Assembly (NCBI GenBank): GCA_002708145.1
Contig: PAOV01000001.1
Coordinates: 27,954 to 42,359 of the forward strand
DNA from: Chloroflexota bacterium
GTDB taxonomy: Bacteria > Chloroflexota > Dehalococcoidia > Lucifugimonadales > Lucifugimonadaceae
Reading direction: 5' to 3'
DNA: 14,406 nucleotides
Part shown: positions 1 through 6,571 of the stretch, in pieces
Layout of the letters: each line of letters starts with the position of its first letter
How positions within the stretch are numbered: position 1 is the first letter of the stretch
Position numbers and translations under genes: made by a program
Notes under the pieces: model-generated
Databases searched by the model: none
What the model saw: the letters and a program-made list of their open reading frames with translations, nothing else
Told to the model about the DNA's origin: nothing

Positions 1-40
1 CCATTGGTTTAATTTCAAAATTTTTATTTTTATCCATCAT
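1..40 (-). CDS. Start of an unidentified protein, cut by the left window edge
   Basis: On the minus strand two adjacent ATG codons (40-38 and 37-35) open a frame that runs off the window. It reads MMDKNKNFEIKPM. It overlaps the last 11 bases of coaX, a typical arrangement for co-translated operon genes. No ribosome binding site is visible. The fragment is too short to identify. A phrase like FEIKPM occurs near the N-terminus of GNAT acetyltransferases such as RimI, but that is only a guess. The claim rests on the open frame and the overlap with coaX. Confidence 0.45.
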   Translation of the reverse strand, partial: MMDKNKNFEIKPM

Positions 41-836
41 GATTATTTTTTTTATTTAATTCATATAATTTTTGGAGACCAGTAAGAGTTAGATTTTTAT
101 CAACAAAATCAAAGGAATCACTTAGCGGAGCTAATAAATCACATAATCCACCTGTGGCTACAACTTTAATTGCCTCTTGGTTAGTTTTTATTTCTTTCTT
201 GAATCTACGTATCATACCACTGATAAGATCTGAGAACCCAAACAAAAATCCAGATTGAAGGGAATGAACAGTATTTTTTCCTATTACTTCAGTTGGAGGT
301 TTAAGTTCAAATTTTCTTAACTGAGAGGTATTTGAAATCATTGATTCAGAAGAGATTTCTAATCCTGGAGCTATTGATCCACCGATATAATTTCCTTCAG
401 CATCAATGGCGTCAAAAACGGTGGCTGTTCCTATATCTACAATGATTAGAGGCTTACCATATAATAATCCTCCTGCCACAGCATCAACAATTCTGTCAGC
501 TCCTACATCATTAATTCTGTCATAATTTATCTTAATTCCAGTCTTAACCCCAGGAGATATATTTAGAAAGTTTTTGTCTTCAATACCAGTAATATTTTTC
601 AAAGAATGAATATAGGATTCTGTTATTGTAGGTACAACTGAGCACATAGATATACCATATATCTTATCTATTTGAATATTATTATCATTAATCATACCTC
701 TAAGTATGAAATTTAATTCATCTATTGTATATTTATTTTTTGAACCTATTCTGAAAGTCTTAATTAGAATATCATTTTCAAATGCGCCAATAGTTGTATT
801 TGTATTGCCTATGTCAACGGTAAGTAAAATTCCCAT
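30..836 (-). CDS. coaX: Type III pantothenate kinase
   Basis: This enzyme phosphorylates pantothenate with ATP, the first step of coenzyme A synthesis in the cytoplasm. The 268-residue length is normal for CoaX. The ASKHA-fold motifs are in order: the phosphate-binding DIGNTNT at residues 8-14, SVVP at 66-69, GADR at 112-115, DIGTA at 134-138, GGSIAPGL at 152-159 and a TGG adenosine-loop motif at 228-230. Type III kinases need a monovalent cation and are not inhibited by coenzyme A, as known for the family. The ATG start at 836 gives the standard N-terminus directly before the first motif, and no SD is visible. It is the third gene of a minus-strand operon, 32 bases after nnrD, and its end overlaps the next gene. 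Identification is firm. Confidence 0.96.
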   Translation of the reverse strand: MGILLTVDIGNTNTTIGAFENDILIKTFRIGSKNKYTIDELNFILRGMINDNNIQIDKIYGISMCSVVPTITESYIHSLKNITGIEDKNFLNISPGVKTGIKINYDRINDVGADRIVDAVAGGLLYGKPLIIVDIGTATVFDAIDAEGNYIGGSIAPGLEISSESMISNTSQLRKFELKPPTEVIGKNTVHSLQSGFLFGFSDLISGMIRRFKKEIKTNQEAIKVVATGGLCDLLAPLSDSFDFVDKNLTLTGLQKLYELNKKNNHDG

Positions 837-868
837 AATATTATTATACTAGTAAGTTTATAAAATGT

Positions 869-1771
869 TTACTGAAAAAATTTTTTATGAAACAATCCTA
901 ATCTTTCAATTATTTCAGTAGATCTTACTGCTGTTTCTCCTATTTCTTTCTTAGCAATATCCGATGCATACCCTTGTATGTAAACTCCCAGGCATGCTTT
1001 ATAAAAAAAATTATTTTCATTTAATATATTAACTTTATCGGATGCAATCAAGCCTGATATTAATCCAGTTAGCATATCTCCTGTACCGGCCTTAGCCATA
1101 GCTGCGTTTACGAAAGAAGATGTTTGAACTAGGCTATTTGGTGAAGCTATGACAGTATTTGGGCCTTTTAGAACTATAATACTATCCAATTTTTTAGCAT
1201 AAGTTTGAGCACATTTTTTCTTGTTATTTAATATTTGTTTTTTTGTAATCTTTCCTAATCTAGACATTTCTCCAACGTGAGGAGTAAGAATTATTGGATT
1301 TTCTTTTTTCTTTTCCCATCCTTCTAAATATGTTAAGTTATTTATTGCGTCTGCATCTATAACAATTGGTGAATGGGGTTTATTATTTCCCATAATTTTT
1401 AAGAACTCTTCAAGAAGTCTTATTGATTCTTGAGAATTGTTCATTCCGGGACCTATGGCAAATGAGTCTATGTAATTTAAAGTCTCAAGAAGTATATTTT
1501 TTGCTTTAATGTAATTTACCTGAGTATTTTTCTTTACTGGGATTTCAATAAATATTACTTCTGGAATTAATCCTGAAATTTGCTTGTAAACTGGTGAAGG
1601 AGTTGCAACAAAAACTAGCCCACAACCTGACTTTATACATGCTAATGCAGCTAATAATATTGCTCCTATATATTTTTTTGAACCTCCAATGAGTAAAACA
1701 GAGCCAAAATCTTTTTTTGAAGAATTTTGATTTCGTTTAGGATATATATTTTTTATAAATTCTATGTTCAA
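869..1771 (-). CDS. nnrD: ADP/ATP-dependent NAD(P)H-hydrate dehydratase
   Basis: It repairs the hydrated, inactive forms of NADH and NADPH by nucleotide-driven dehydration. The protein has 300 residues and consists of the YjeF C-terminal (carbohydrate-kinase-like) domain only: VLLIGGSKKYIGA at 25-37, GPGM at 107-110, DADAINN at 139-145, TPHVGEMSRL at 163-172, a KGPNT loop at 202-206 and the nucleotide/catalytic AGTGDMLTG at 228-236 with Asp232. The epimerase domain (YjeF_N, NnrE), fused in the roughly 500-residue E. coli protein, is absent here and not elsewhere in the window. The start is a TTG at 1771-1769 with no clear SD. It lies 11 bases after the acpS stop. Operon pairing with acpS is common in bacteria. 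Identification is firm; the start is less certain. Confidence 0.95.
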   Translation of the reverse strand: MNIEFIKNIYPKRNQNSSKKDFGSVLLIGGSKKYIGAILLAALACIKSGCGLVFVATPSPVYKQISGLIPEVIFIEIPVKKNTQVNYIKAKNILLETLNYIDSFAIGPGMNNSQESIRLLEEFLKIMGNNKPHSPIVIDADAINNLTYLEGWEKKKENPIILTPHVGEMSRLGKITKKQILNNKKKCAQTYAKKLDSIIVLKGPNTVIASPNSLVQTSSFVNAAMAKAGTGDMLTGLISGLIASDKVNILNENNFFYKACLGVYIQGYASDIAKKEIGETAVRSTEIIERLGLFHKKFFQ

Positions 1772-1782
1772 TCTATTATCAA

Positions 1783-2172
1783 CTATGTGCTAGGTTGCCA
1801 ATAATTTTCTTTTGCTTCGCCAGTCGCTGAAGCTATAGCATATTTCTTAGAATGAGAAAGGCTCAAAGCTATTCTTGTTATACCCATTTTTTTTGCTCGT
1901 TTTATCGCATTACCATGAAGTAGTATTTCTGGAGGAGCACCTCTTTTTCTGGTGATTTCTATGGATTTCCACGGAATCCCTCTTACTCCAGTACCTAATA
2001 ATTTCATGACAGCCTCTTTTGCTGCAAATCTACTTGCGAGCTGTTTTGACCTTTTTTTACAATAGATTTGTTCGTTTTTTGTGAAAATTTTGTTTAGAAA
2101 TCTTTCCTCATATTGATTTAGAACACTTTGTATTCTATTGATCTCAATCATATCTATCCCTGTGTAAATCAT
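1783..2172 (-). CDS. acpS: Holo-[acyl-carrier-protein] synthase
   Basis: AcpS moves the 4'-phosphopantetheine arm from coenzyme A to the serine of apo-acyl-carrier protein, which fatty acid synthesis requires. With the start chosen here the product has 129 residues, close to the family norm. Magnesium-site and catalytic motifs are present: GIDMIEI at 5-11 (Asp7), RFAAKEAVMK at 48-57 (Glu53) and SLSHS at 104-108. The frame opens further upstream at a TTG (2193), but the ATG at 2172-2170 is preferred. It has an AAGGA SD six bases upstream and puts the protein start just before the GIDxxE motif, as in other AcpS proteins. It is the first gene of the minus-strand operon, so its use of coenzyme A links it to coaX two genes on. 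Confidence 0.95.
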   Translation of the reverse strand: MIYTGIDMIEINRIQSVLNQYEERFLNKIFTKNEQIYCKKRSKQLASRFAAKEAVMKLLGTGVRGIPWKSIEITRKRGAPPEILLHGNAIKRAKKMGITRIALSLSHSKKYAIASATGEAKENYWQPST

Positions 2173-2178
2173 TATTAT

Positions 2179-2183
2179 TCCTT
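2179..2183 (-). promoter_or_regulatory. Ribosome binding site of acpS, deciding its start
   Basis: The minus strand reads AAGGA at 2183-2179, six bases before the ATG at 2172. This spacing is good for that ATG. The SD lies inside the longer frame that begins with TTG at 2193, so it argues for the shorter protein. Confidence 0.6.
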
Positions 2184-2198
2184 TTTTTTGCAAAAATA

Positions 2199-2263
2199 AA
2201 ATTCTAAAAAATAAAAAAAATATGTAAACTAATTATTATAGAATTATACATTTTTTAGAATTT
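2199..2263. repeat. Perfect 14-bp inverted repeat in the divergent acpS/folD region
   Basis: AAATTCTAAAAAAT at 2199-2212 is the exact reverse complement of ATTTTTTAGAATTT at 2250-2263, with 37 bases between. The right arm ends two bases before the folD ATG; the left arm lies about 27 bases before the acpS ATG. It could be an operator or two mirror-image promoter elements. It is made almost entirely of A and T, so chance is possible. Confidence 0.5.
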
Positions 2264-2271
2264 GAATGAAT
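2235..2271 (-). promoter_or_regulatory. Possible promoter of the acpS-nnrD-coaX operon
   Basis: On the minus strand there are two TATAAT hexamers, at 2248-2243 and 2240-2235. The first is preceded by TTCATT (2271-2266) at a 16-base spacing, a weak -35 match. A transcript starting near 2235-2228 would have a leader of about 55-65 bases before acpS. The region is so AT-rich that -10 matches are cheap, so this is tentative. No convincing plus-strand promoter for folD was found in the same spacer. Confidence 0.35.
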
Positions 2272-3159
2272 AAAAAAATTATTGATGGAAAAAAAATAGC
2301 CCTTAAGGTCACTAGTGAAATCAAAGACAAAATAGAAATTATGTCTAAGGGGCAAAATATAGTCCCTGGCTTGGCTGTTATTCTCATAGGAGAAAACCCT
2401 GCTTCAATTTCTTATGTAAAAGGTAAAGAAAAAGCTTGCAAAGATGTAGGTATTTTTACTCAGACATTCAATTTAGATGATTCGTCTAGTTACGATGAAG
2501 TATCTAAACTTATTATATCCCTTAATAAAGATGATAGATTTCATGGTATTCTTCTACAATTACCCTTACCACAACATTTAGATTCTGATAAATTGATTAA
2601 CCTTATTAATCCAAAAAAAGACGTTGATGGCTTGACTAGTGAAAATGCAGGTTTATTATTACTTGGTAAACCTAGGTTTGTTCCTGCTACTCCTTTGGGA
2701 ATTCAGAAAATCCTGCTTGAGGAAAATATAAAAATTGAAGGTTCTAAAATACTAATTATTGGAAGAAGCAATCTTGTAGGGCTCCCATTGTCAATATTAT
2801 TACTTCAAAGAGGAAAAGGTGGGAATGCTACAGTTACTATCGCTCATACTCGAACAAAGAATATAGAACAATTATCTCTTAATGCAGATATAGTTATTGT
2901 TGCATCAGGCAAGCCAAATACTCTATCTGGAAAAATGGTTAGTAAAAATTCAATAGTGATTGATGTTGGAATAAGTAGATTATCTGATCAAACTAGAAAA
3001 ACAGGTTACAGGCTTATTGGAGACGTAAACTTCGACGAAGTTATTAATATTGCTTCAAAAGTTACTCCAGTCCCTGGTGGAGTAGGGCCAATGACCATAG
3101 CTATGTTACTAAACAATGTTTATTTAGCTGCTACTTTTAGTCAGAAGAGACCTTTTTAG
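2266..3159 (+). CDS. folD: Bifunctional methylenetetrahydrofolate dehydrogenase / methenyltetrahydrofolate cyclohydrolase
   Basis: FolD interconverts 5,10-methylene-, methenyl- and 10-formyl-tetrahydrofolate, feeding purine, formyl-methionine and thymidylate synthesis. The 297-residue protein is full length. Catalytic residues fall at the same numbers as in E. coli FolD: Tyr50 and Lys54 in SYVKGKEKAC, Gln98 in LLQLPLP and Asp121 in KDVDGL. The NADP loop GRSNLVGLP is at 166-174 and the C-terminal PVPGGVGPMT at 268-277. The usual PCTPxG motif reads PATPLG (140-145), so the Cys is Ala. A few extra residues (QRGKGGNATVT) follow the NADP helix. The ATG at 2266 has no SD. It is divergent from acpS and 61 bases before pdhA. 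Identification is firm. Confidence 0.96.
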   Translation: MNKKIIDGKKIALKVTSEIKDKIEIMSKGQNIVPGLAVILIGENPASISYVKGKEKACKDVGIFTQTFNLDDSSSYDEVSKLIISLNKDDRFHGILLQLPLPQHLDSDKLINLINPKKDVDGLTSENAGLLLLGKPRFVPATPLGIQKILLEENIKIEGSKILIIGRSNLVGLPLSILLLQRGKGGNATVTIAHTRTKNIEQLSLNADIVIVASGKPNTLSGKMVSKNSIVIDVGISRLSDQTRKTGYRLIGDVNFDEVINIASKVTPVPGGVGPMTIAMLLNNVYLAATFSQKRPF

Positions 3160-3220
3160 AACTACTTTTTTTGTATTTTTGAGATAAAATATTAAAGAAG
3201 TTAATCATTTATAAAACTAT

Positions 3221-4282
3221 ATGACCAGCAAAGAAAAAATAGTAAAAAATAAATCCCTACAGACTAATGGTTCTGGAAAAATTGCAAAAAAATCTAATTT
3301 TTCTAGTTCAAATTTAAGTTCTCTAAAGAAAAATGAACATTTAAACTTATTCAGAAAAATGTACCTTATTCGTCAATTTGAAAATGCATGTGGCCAAAAT
3401 TATGCCAATGGTAATATTAGAGGGTTTTTACATCTCTATTCTGGTCAAGAAGCTACTGGGGTTGGAGCAATATCTTCACTCAAAGATTCAGATTATATTG
3501 TTACTCATTACAGAGACCATGGTCATGCTTTAGCTAGAGGCTTAGATGTTAACCGCTCAATGGCAGAGCTATTCGGAAAAAAAACAGGTTTATCTAAGGG
3601 GAAGGGCGGCTCAATGCATTTATTTGATGCCAGTAAAAAATTTATGGGCGGGCATGCTATTGTTGGTGGACAGTTGCCACTAGCTGCTGGCTTAGCCTTG
3701 TCTCAGCAGTACGAAAATAAAAATGCTATCACAACCTGTTTTTTTGGTGACGGATCTACCAATCAAGGTATTTACCATGAAACTCTAAATTTAGCTTCTG
3801 TTTGGAATCTTCCGATATTATTTTTTCTTGAGAATAATAAATATGGAATGGGTTCTTCTATCGAAAGAGTGAGGGCAGGGGGCTTGGATTTTTTTCCTGC
3901 TATGGATACTTATGAAATACCATCTATGGAAGTTGATGGTATGGATGTTATTGCTGTCAAAGAAGCTACAAAAATAGCGAGAGAAAAAATAATTCAAAAC
4001 AAAAAACCATTTTTTATTGAATCTAAGACTTTTAGATTTGTTGGTCACTCTTATGCAGATGGTCAAAAATATAGACATCAAGATGAAGTTAAGCAATGGG
4101 AGCAAAAAGATCCAATCCTTGTTTATCCAAAAAAATTAATTGATATGAAAATTTCAACCAACGATGAGATAAATAAAATTAAAATTGAGATTGATGAGAT
4201 CATTAGTGATGCGGTAAGATTTGCTAATGAAAGTGAAGAACCAAATTTAGATGAAATTTACGATGATATATTAGCTGAGTAA
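3221..4282 (+). CDS. pdhA: Pyruvate dehydrogenase E1 component, alpha subunit
   Basis: With E1beta it decarboxylates pyruvate on thiamine diphosphate and passes the acetyl group to lipoyl-E2. The 353-residue protein has the family core from about residue 38: IRGFLHLYSGQEA at 66-78, HYRDHGHALARG at 96-107, the thiamine diphosphate motif from GDG (176-178) to ENNKYGM (204-210), and GHSYADGQKYR at 275-285. The first 35 or so residues are a Lys/Ser/Asn-rich extension with no recognisable domain. The ATG at 3221 is the only good start outside the core, but no SD is seen and the next Met (47) lies inside the core. pdhB follows after 4 bases. Acetoin dehydrogenase or a branched-chain 2-oxoacid E1 is the main alternative; I favour PDH on overall motif style. 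Confidence 0.9.
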   Translation: MTSKEKIVKNKSLQTNGSGKIAKKSNFSSSNLSSLKKNEHLNLFRKMYLIRQFENACGQNYANGNIRGFLHLYSGQEATGVGAISSLKDSDYIVTHYRDHGHALARGLDVNRSMAELFGKKTGLSKGKGGSMHLFDASKKFMGGHAIVGGQLPLAAGLALSQQYENKNAITTCFFGDGSTNQGIYHETLNLASVWNLPILFFLENNKYGMGSSIERVRAGGLDFFPAMDTYEIPSMEVDGMDVIAVKEATKIAREKIIQNKKPFFIESKTFRFVGHSYADGQKYRHQDEVKQWEQKDPILVYPKKLIDMKISTNDEINKIKIEIDEIISDAVRFANESEEPNLDEIYDDILAE

Positions 4283-4286
4283 AACT

Positions 4287-5264
4287 ATGCCTGAAATAAC
4301 TATTAGAGAAGCACTGAAAACCGCCCTTAATGAGGCTATGGAGAATGATGAAAAAGTTTTTATCATGGGTGAAGACATTGGAGAATATGGAGGTGCATAC
4401 GCAGTTACTGATGGATTTCTAAAAAAATTTGGTTCTCAAAGAATTAAAGATACTCCTATTTCAGAACAAGCTTTTGTTGGTGCTGGAATTGGGGCTGCTG
4501 CAGGAGGGCTTCGACCTGTAATAGAATTGATGTCAATTTCTTTTTCATTAGTTGCTTTTGATCAAATAGTTAATATGGCAGGTAATTTACGATATATGTC
4601 TGGCGGGCAAATAAGTGTGCCTATGGTAATAAGAGCCCCTACAGGAGCTGGGGTTCAATTAGCAGCTACTCATTCACAAAGTTTTGAAACATGGCTAGCT
4701 GAAGTTCCTGGAATTAAAGTTGTCTGTCCATCAAACTCATATGACGCTTTAGGTTTGATGAGAAGTGCAATAAAGGATAATAATCCAGTTATTTTTGCTG
4801 AACCAGCTCTTCTGTATGGTAGTAAGTCAAATGTTCCTGATGAATATTTTGAAGTCACTCTTGGAGAAGCTAATGTTTCCCATAAAGGTGAAGATATTAC
4901 AATTGTTTCATATGGATATGGATCTAAAGTTTTAACTGACTCAGTAAATAAGCTAAATGAAATTGGTATAAGTCCAGAATTAATCGACCTAAGATCTCTA
5001 AATCCTATTGATTATGAAAAAATTATTCTATCGATACAAAAAACCAATAGATTAGTATTAGTCGATACTGCTAGAAAAACAGGTGGAATTATGTCGGAAA
5101 TTTCTGCAAATATCAATGAAAAAGCCGGGGAATGGTTAGATGGTCCTATAGTTAGGGTTGGGTCAAAAGATGTACCATGGCCTTATAACAAAACTTTAGA
5201 GCAAGAAGTATTAACCGATTCAGATAATATTTTAGATTCTATAAAAGAAAATTATGGTATTTAA
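4287..5264 (+). CDS. pdhB: Pyruvate dehydrogenase E1 component, beta subunit
   Basis: This is the second E1 subunit; the alpha2beta2 tetramer holds thiamine diphosphate at subunit interfaces. The 325-residue length is typical. Visible landmarks are MGEDIGEYGGAY at 27-38, the catalytic cofactor-activating Glu60 in DTPISEQAFVG, the loop GAGVQLAATHSQ (120-131) with the active-site His129, PSNSYDALGL at 148-157 and the C-terminal transketolase domain with ARKTGGIMSE near 263-272. The ATG is four bases after the pdhA stop, so the two subunits are probably made in step; only a weak GAG precedes it. It is followed by pdhC after 33 bases. Substrate (pyruvate versus acetoin or branched 2-oxoacids) is inferred from the set of three genes, not proved by any single residue. 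Confidence 0.92.
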   Translation: MPEITIREALKTALNEAMENDEKVFIMGEDIGEYGGAYAVTDGFLKKFGSQRIKDTPISEQAFVGAGIGAAAGGLRPVIELMSISFSLVAFDQIVNMAGNLRYMSGGQISVPMVIRAPTGAGVQLAATHSQSFETWLAEVPGIKVVCPSNSYDALGLMRSAIKDNNPVIFAEPALLYGSKSNVPDEYFEVTLGEANVSHKGEDITIVSYGYGSKVLTDSVNKLNEIGISPELIDLRSLNPIDYEKIILSIQKTNRLVLVDTARKTGGIMSEISANINEKAGEWLDGPIVRVGSKDVPWPYNKTLEQEVLTDSDNILDSIKENYGI

Positions 5265-5285
5265 AGGAATAAATTTTTATTTTCT

Positions 5286-5292
5286 AGGAGGA
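5286..5292 (+). promoter_or_regulatory. Strong ribosome binding site for the TTG start of pdhC
   Basis: AGGAGGA at 5286-5292 is a near-perfect SD, five bases before the TTG at 5298. The next Met in frame (residue 7) would cut into the first beta strand of the lipoyl domain, so this SD settles the TTG start. It is among the strongest SDs in the window, and may raise E2 output, which is needed in excess for the E2 core. Confidence 0.8.
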
Positions 5293-5297
5293 AAATT

Positions 5298-6566
5298 TTG
5301 ATAACAGAAGTTACTATGCCATCTATGGGTGCTGATATGACTGAAGGTACTATTGTTAAATGGTTATTCAAAGAAGGTGATGATGTCAACAAAGGAGATA
5401 AAATTGCCGAGGTTGAAACTGATAAAACTGTTGTAGAAATGGAAGCTTATTCTAGTGGCAAACTTAAGAAAATATTAGTCCCAGAAGGAACTATGGTTAA
5501 TGTTGGTATTGTTATAGCTTATATTGGAGATGAAAATGATGAGATTCCGCAATTAGTCGATGAGACTTCTATTGATAAGAAAGATAGTTCAAATCCTGAA
5601 ACTCAAATTGAGACTAAAAAAATAGAAGAAGAAGTGAAGATTACAGCAAAAAATAATAATGAAAATAATCAAATAGTACAGGAGACATCATCGCAAGGAG
5701 ATAATTCTAGGGTGAAAGCTTCTCCAATTGCCAGAAAATTAGCTCATGAAAAATCTATTAATATATCCGATATTCCTGGAAGTGGGCCAGGTGGAAGAAT
5801 AACAAAAAATGATGTAGAAAATTATACTCCTCAAAAAACCTTTTCTCAACCTAGTAAATCTAGAACAATCTCTATTGACAACTCAGATACAAACTTAAGT
5901 TCAATGAGACAAGCTATAGCAAGAGTAACAGTAAAATCTAAGTCAACTATACCTCATTATTATGTTACTCACGATATAAATATGACCTCTGCTATGAATT
6001 TTAGAGTTCAAATGAATGAGATTTTAGCAGATACAAATGAAAAAATTTCGGTTAATGACATGCTTCTTAAAGCTGTTGCTAATGCCTTGATTAAGTTTCC
6101 AAAATGGAATTCTTCTTTTGAAGAAGATAAACTAAAAGGAAGCTCATCAATAAATATTGGTGTAGCAATGGCTCTCGAAGAGGGATTAATTGTTCCGGCA
6201 GTTATGTCTATAGAAAATATGTCACTCTCTGAGATATCAAAATCAGTGAAAGATTTGAGTGATAGGGCAAGAGGTATAGGAGGTAATTTAACTCAAGATG
6301 AATTAACTCAAGGTACATTTGGCACATCAAATCTTGGTATGTTCGGAACAAAAAGTTTTTCAGCTATCATTGTCCCTCCAAATTCAGGAATTATTGCTGT
6401 TGGAAAAGTTGAAGAAAAACCAATTGTTCAAGATGGAAAGATTGTCATAGCTTCTATTATGAATGCTACTATGTCAGCTGATCATAGAGTTGGAGATGGT
6501 GCAGAGGCTGCCTTATTCATGTCTGAAGTTCAGAAAAATCTTGAAAATCCACTAAATTTAATATAA
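5298..6566 (+). CDS. pdhC: Dihydrolipoamide acyltransferase, E2 component of pyruvate dehydrogenase complex
   Basis: E2 forms the core of the complex; its lipoyl arm carries the acetyl group from E1 and transfers it to coenzyme A. In order: one lipoyl domain (residues 1-78, lipoyl-lysine Lys43 in ETDKTVVEMEA), an acidic Lys/Glu/Asn-rich linker (about 79-137), the peripheral-subunit-binding domain (139-176, with ASPIARKLA and GSGPGGRITKNDV) and the catalytic domain (about 200-422, with SADHRVGDG at 393-401: His396, Asp400). Total 422 residues with a single lipoyl domain is a common bacterial layout. The TTG start has a strong SD. E3 (lipoamide dehydrogenase) is not in the window, so the complex must use one encoded elsewhere. 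Acetoin or branched-chain E2 cannot be excluded. Confidence 0.92.
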   Translation: MITEVTMPSMGADMTEGTIVKWLFKEGDDVNKGDKIAEVETDKTVVEMEAYSSGKLKKILVPEGTMVNVGIVIAYIGDENDEIPQLVDETSIDKKDSSNPETQIETKKIEEEVKITAKNNNENNQIVQETSSQGDNSRVKASPIARKLAHEKSINISDIPGSGPGGRITKNDVENYTPQKTFSQPSKSRTISIDNSDTNLSSMRQAIARVTVKSKSTIPHYYVTHDINMTSAMNFRVQMNEILADTNEKISVNDMLLKAVANALIKFPKWNSSFEEDKLKGSSSINIGVAMALEEGLIVPAVMSIENMSLSEISKSVKDLSDRARGIGGNLTQDELTQGTFGTSNLGMFGTKSFSAIIVPPNSGIIAVGKVEEKPIVQDGKIVIASIMNATMSADHRVGDGAEAALFMSEVQKNLENPLNLI

Positions 6567-6571
6567 ATCAT

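Noticed and set aside
3160..3220. Possible promoter before pdhA (TTGAGA at 3179 with TAATCA at 3202) or terminator after folD
   Set aside because: Weak -10, and no stem-loop with a T-run was found; the 61-base spacer is simply AT-rich, so neither is listed as a feature.
3818..4105. Minus-strand open frame of 95 codons
   Set aside because: Lies wholly inside pdhA, antisense to conserved E1alpha motifs; low-complexity product with no family resemblance.
4670..4858. Minus-strand open frame of 62 codons
   Set aside because: Antisense shadow of pdhB, no SD and no recognisable motif.
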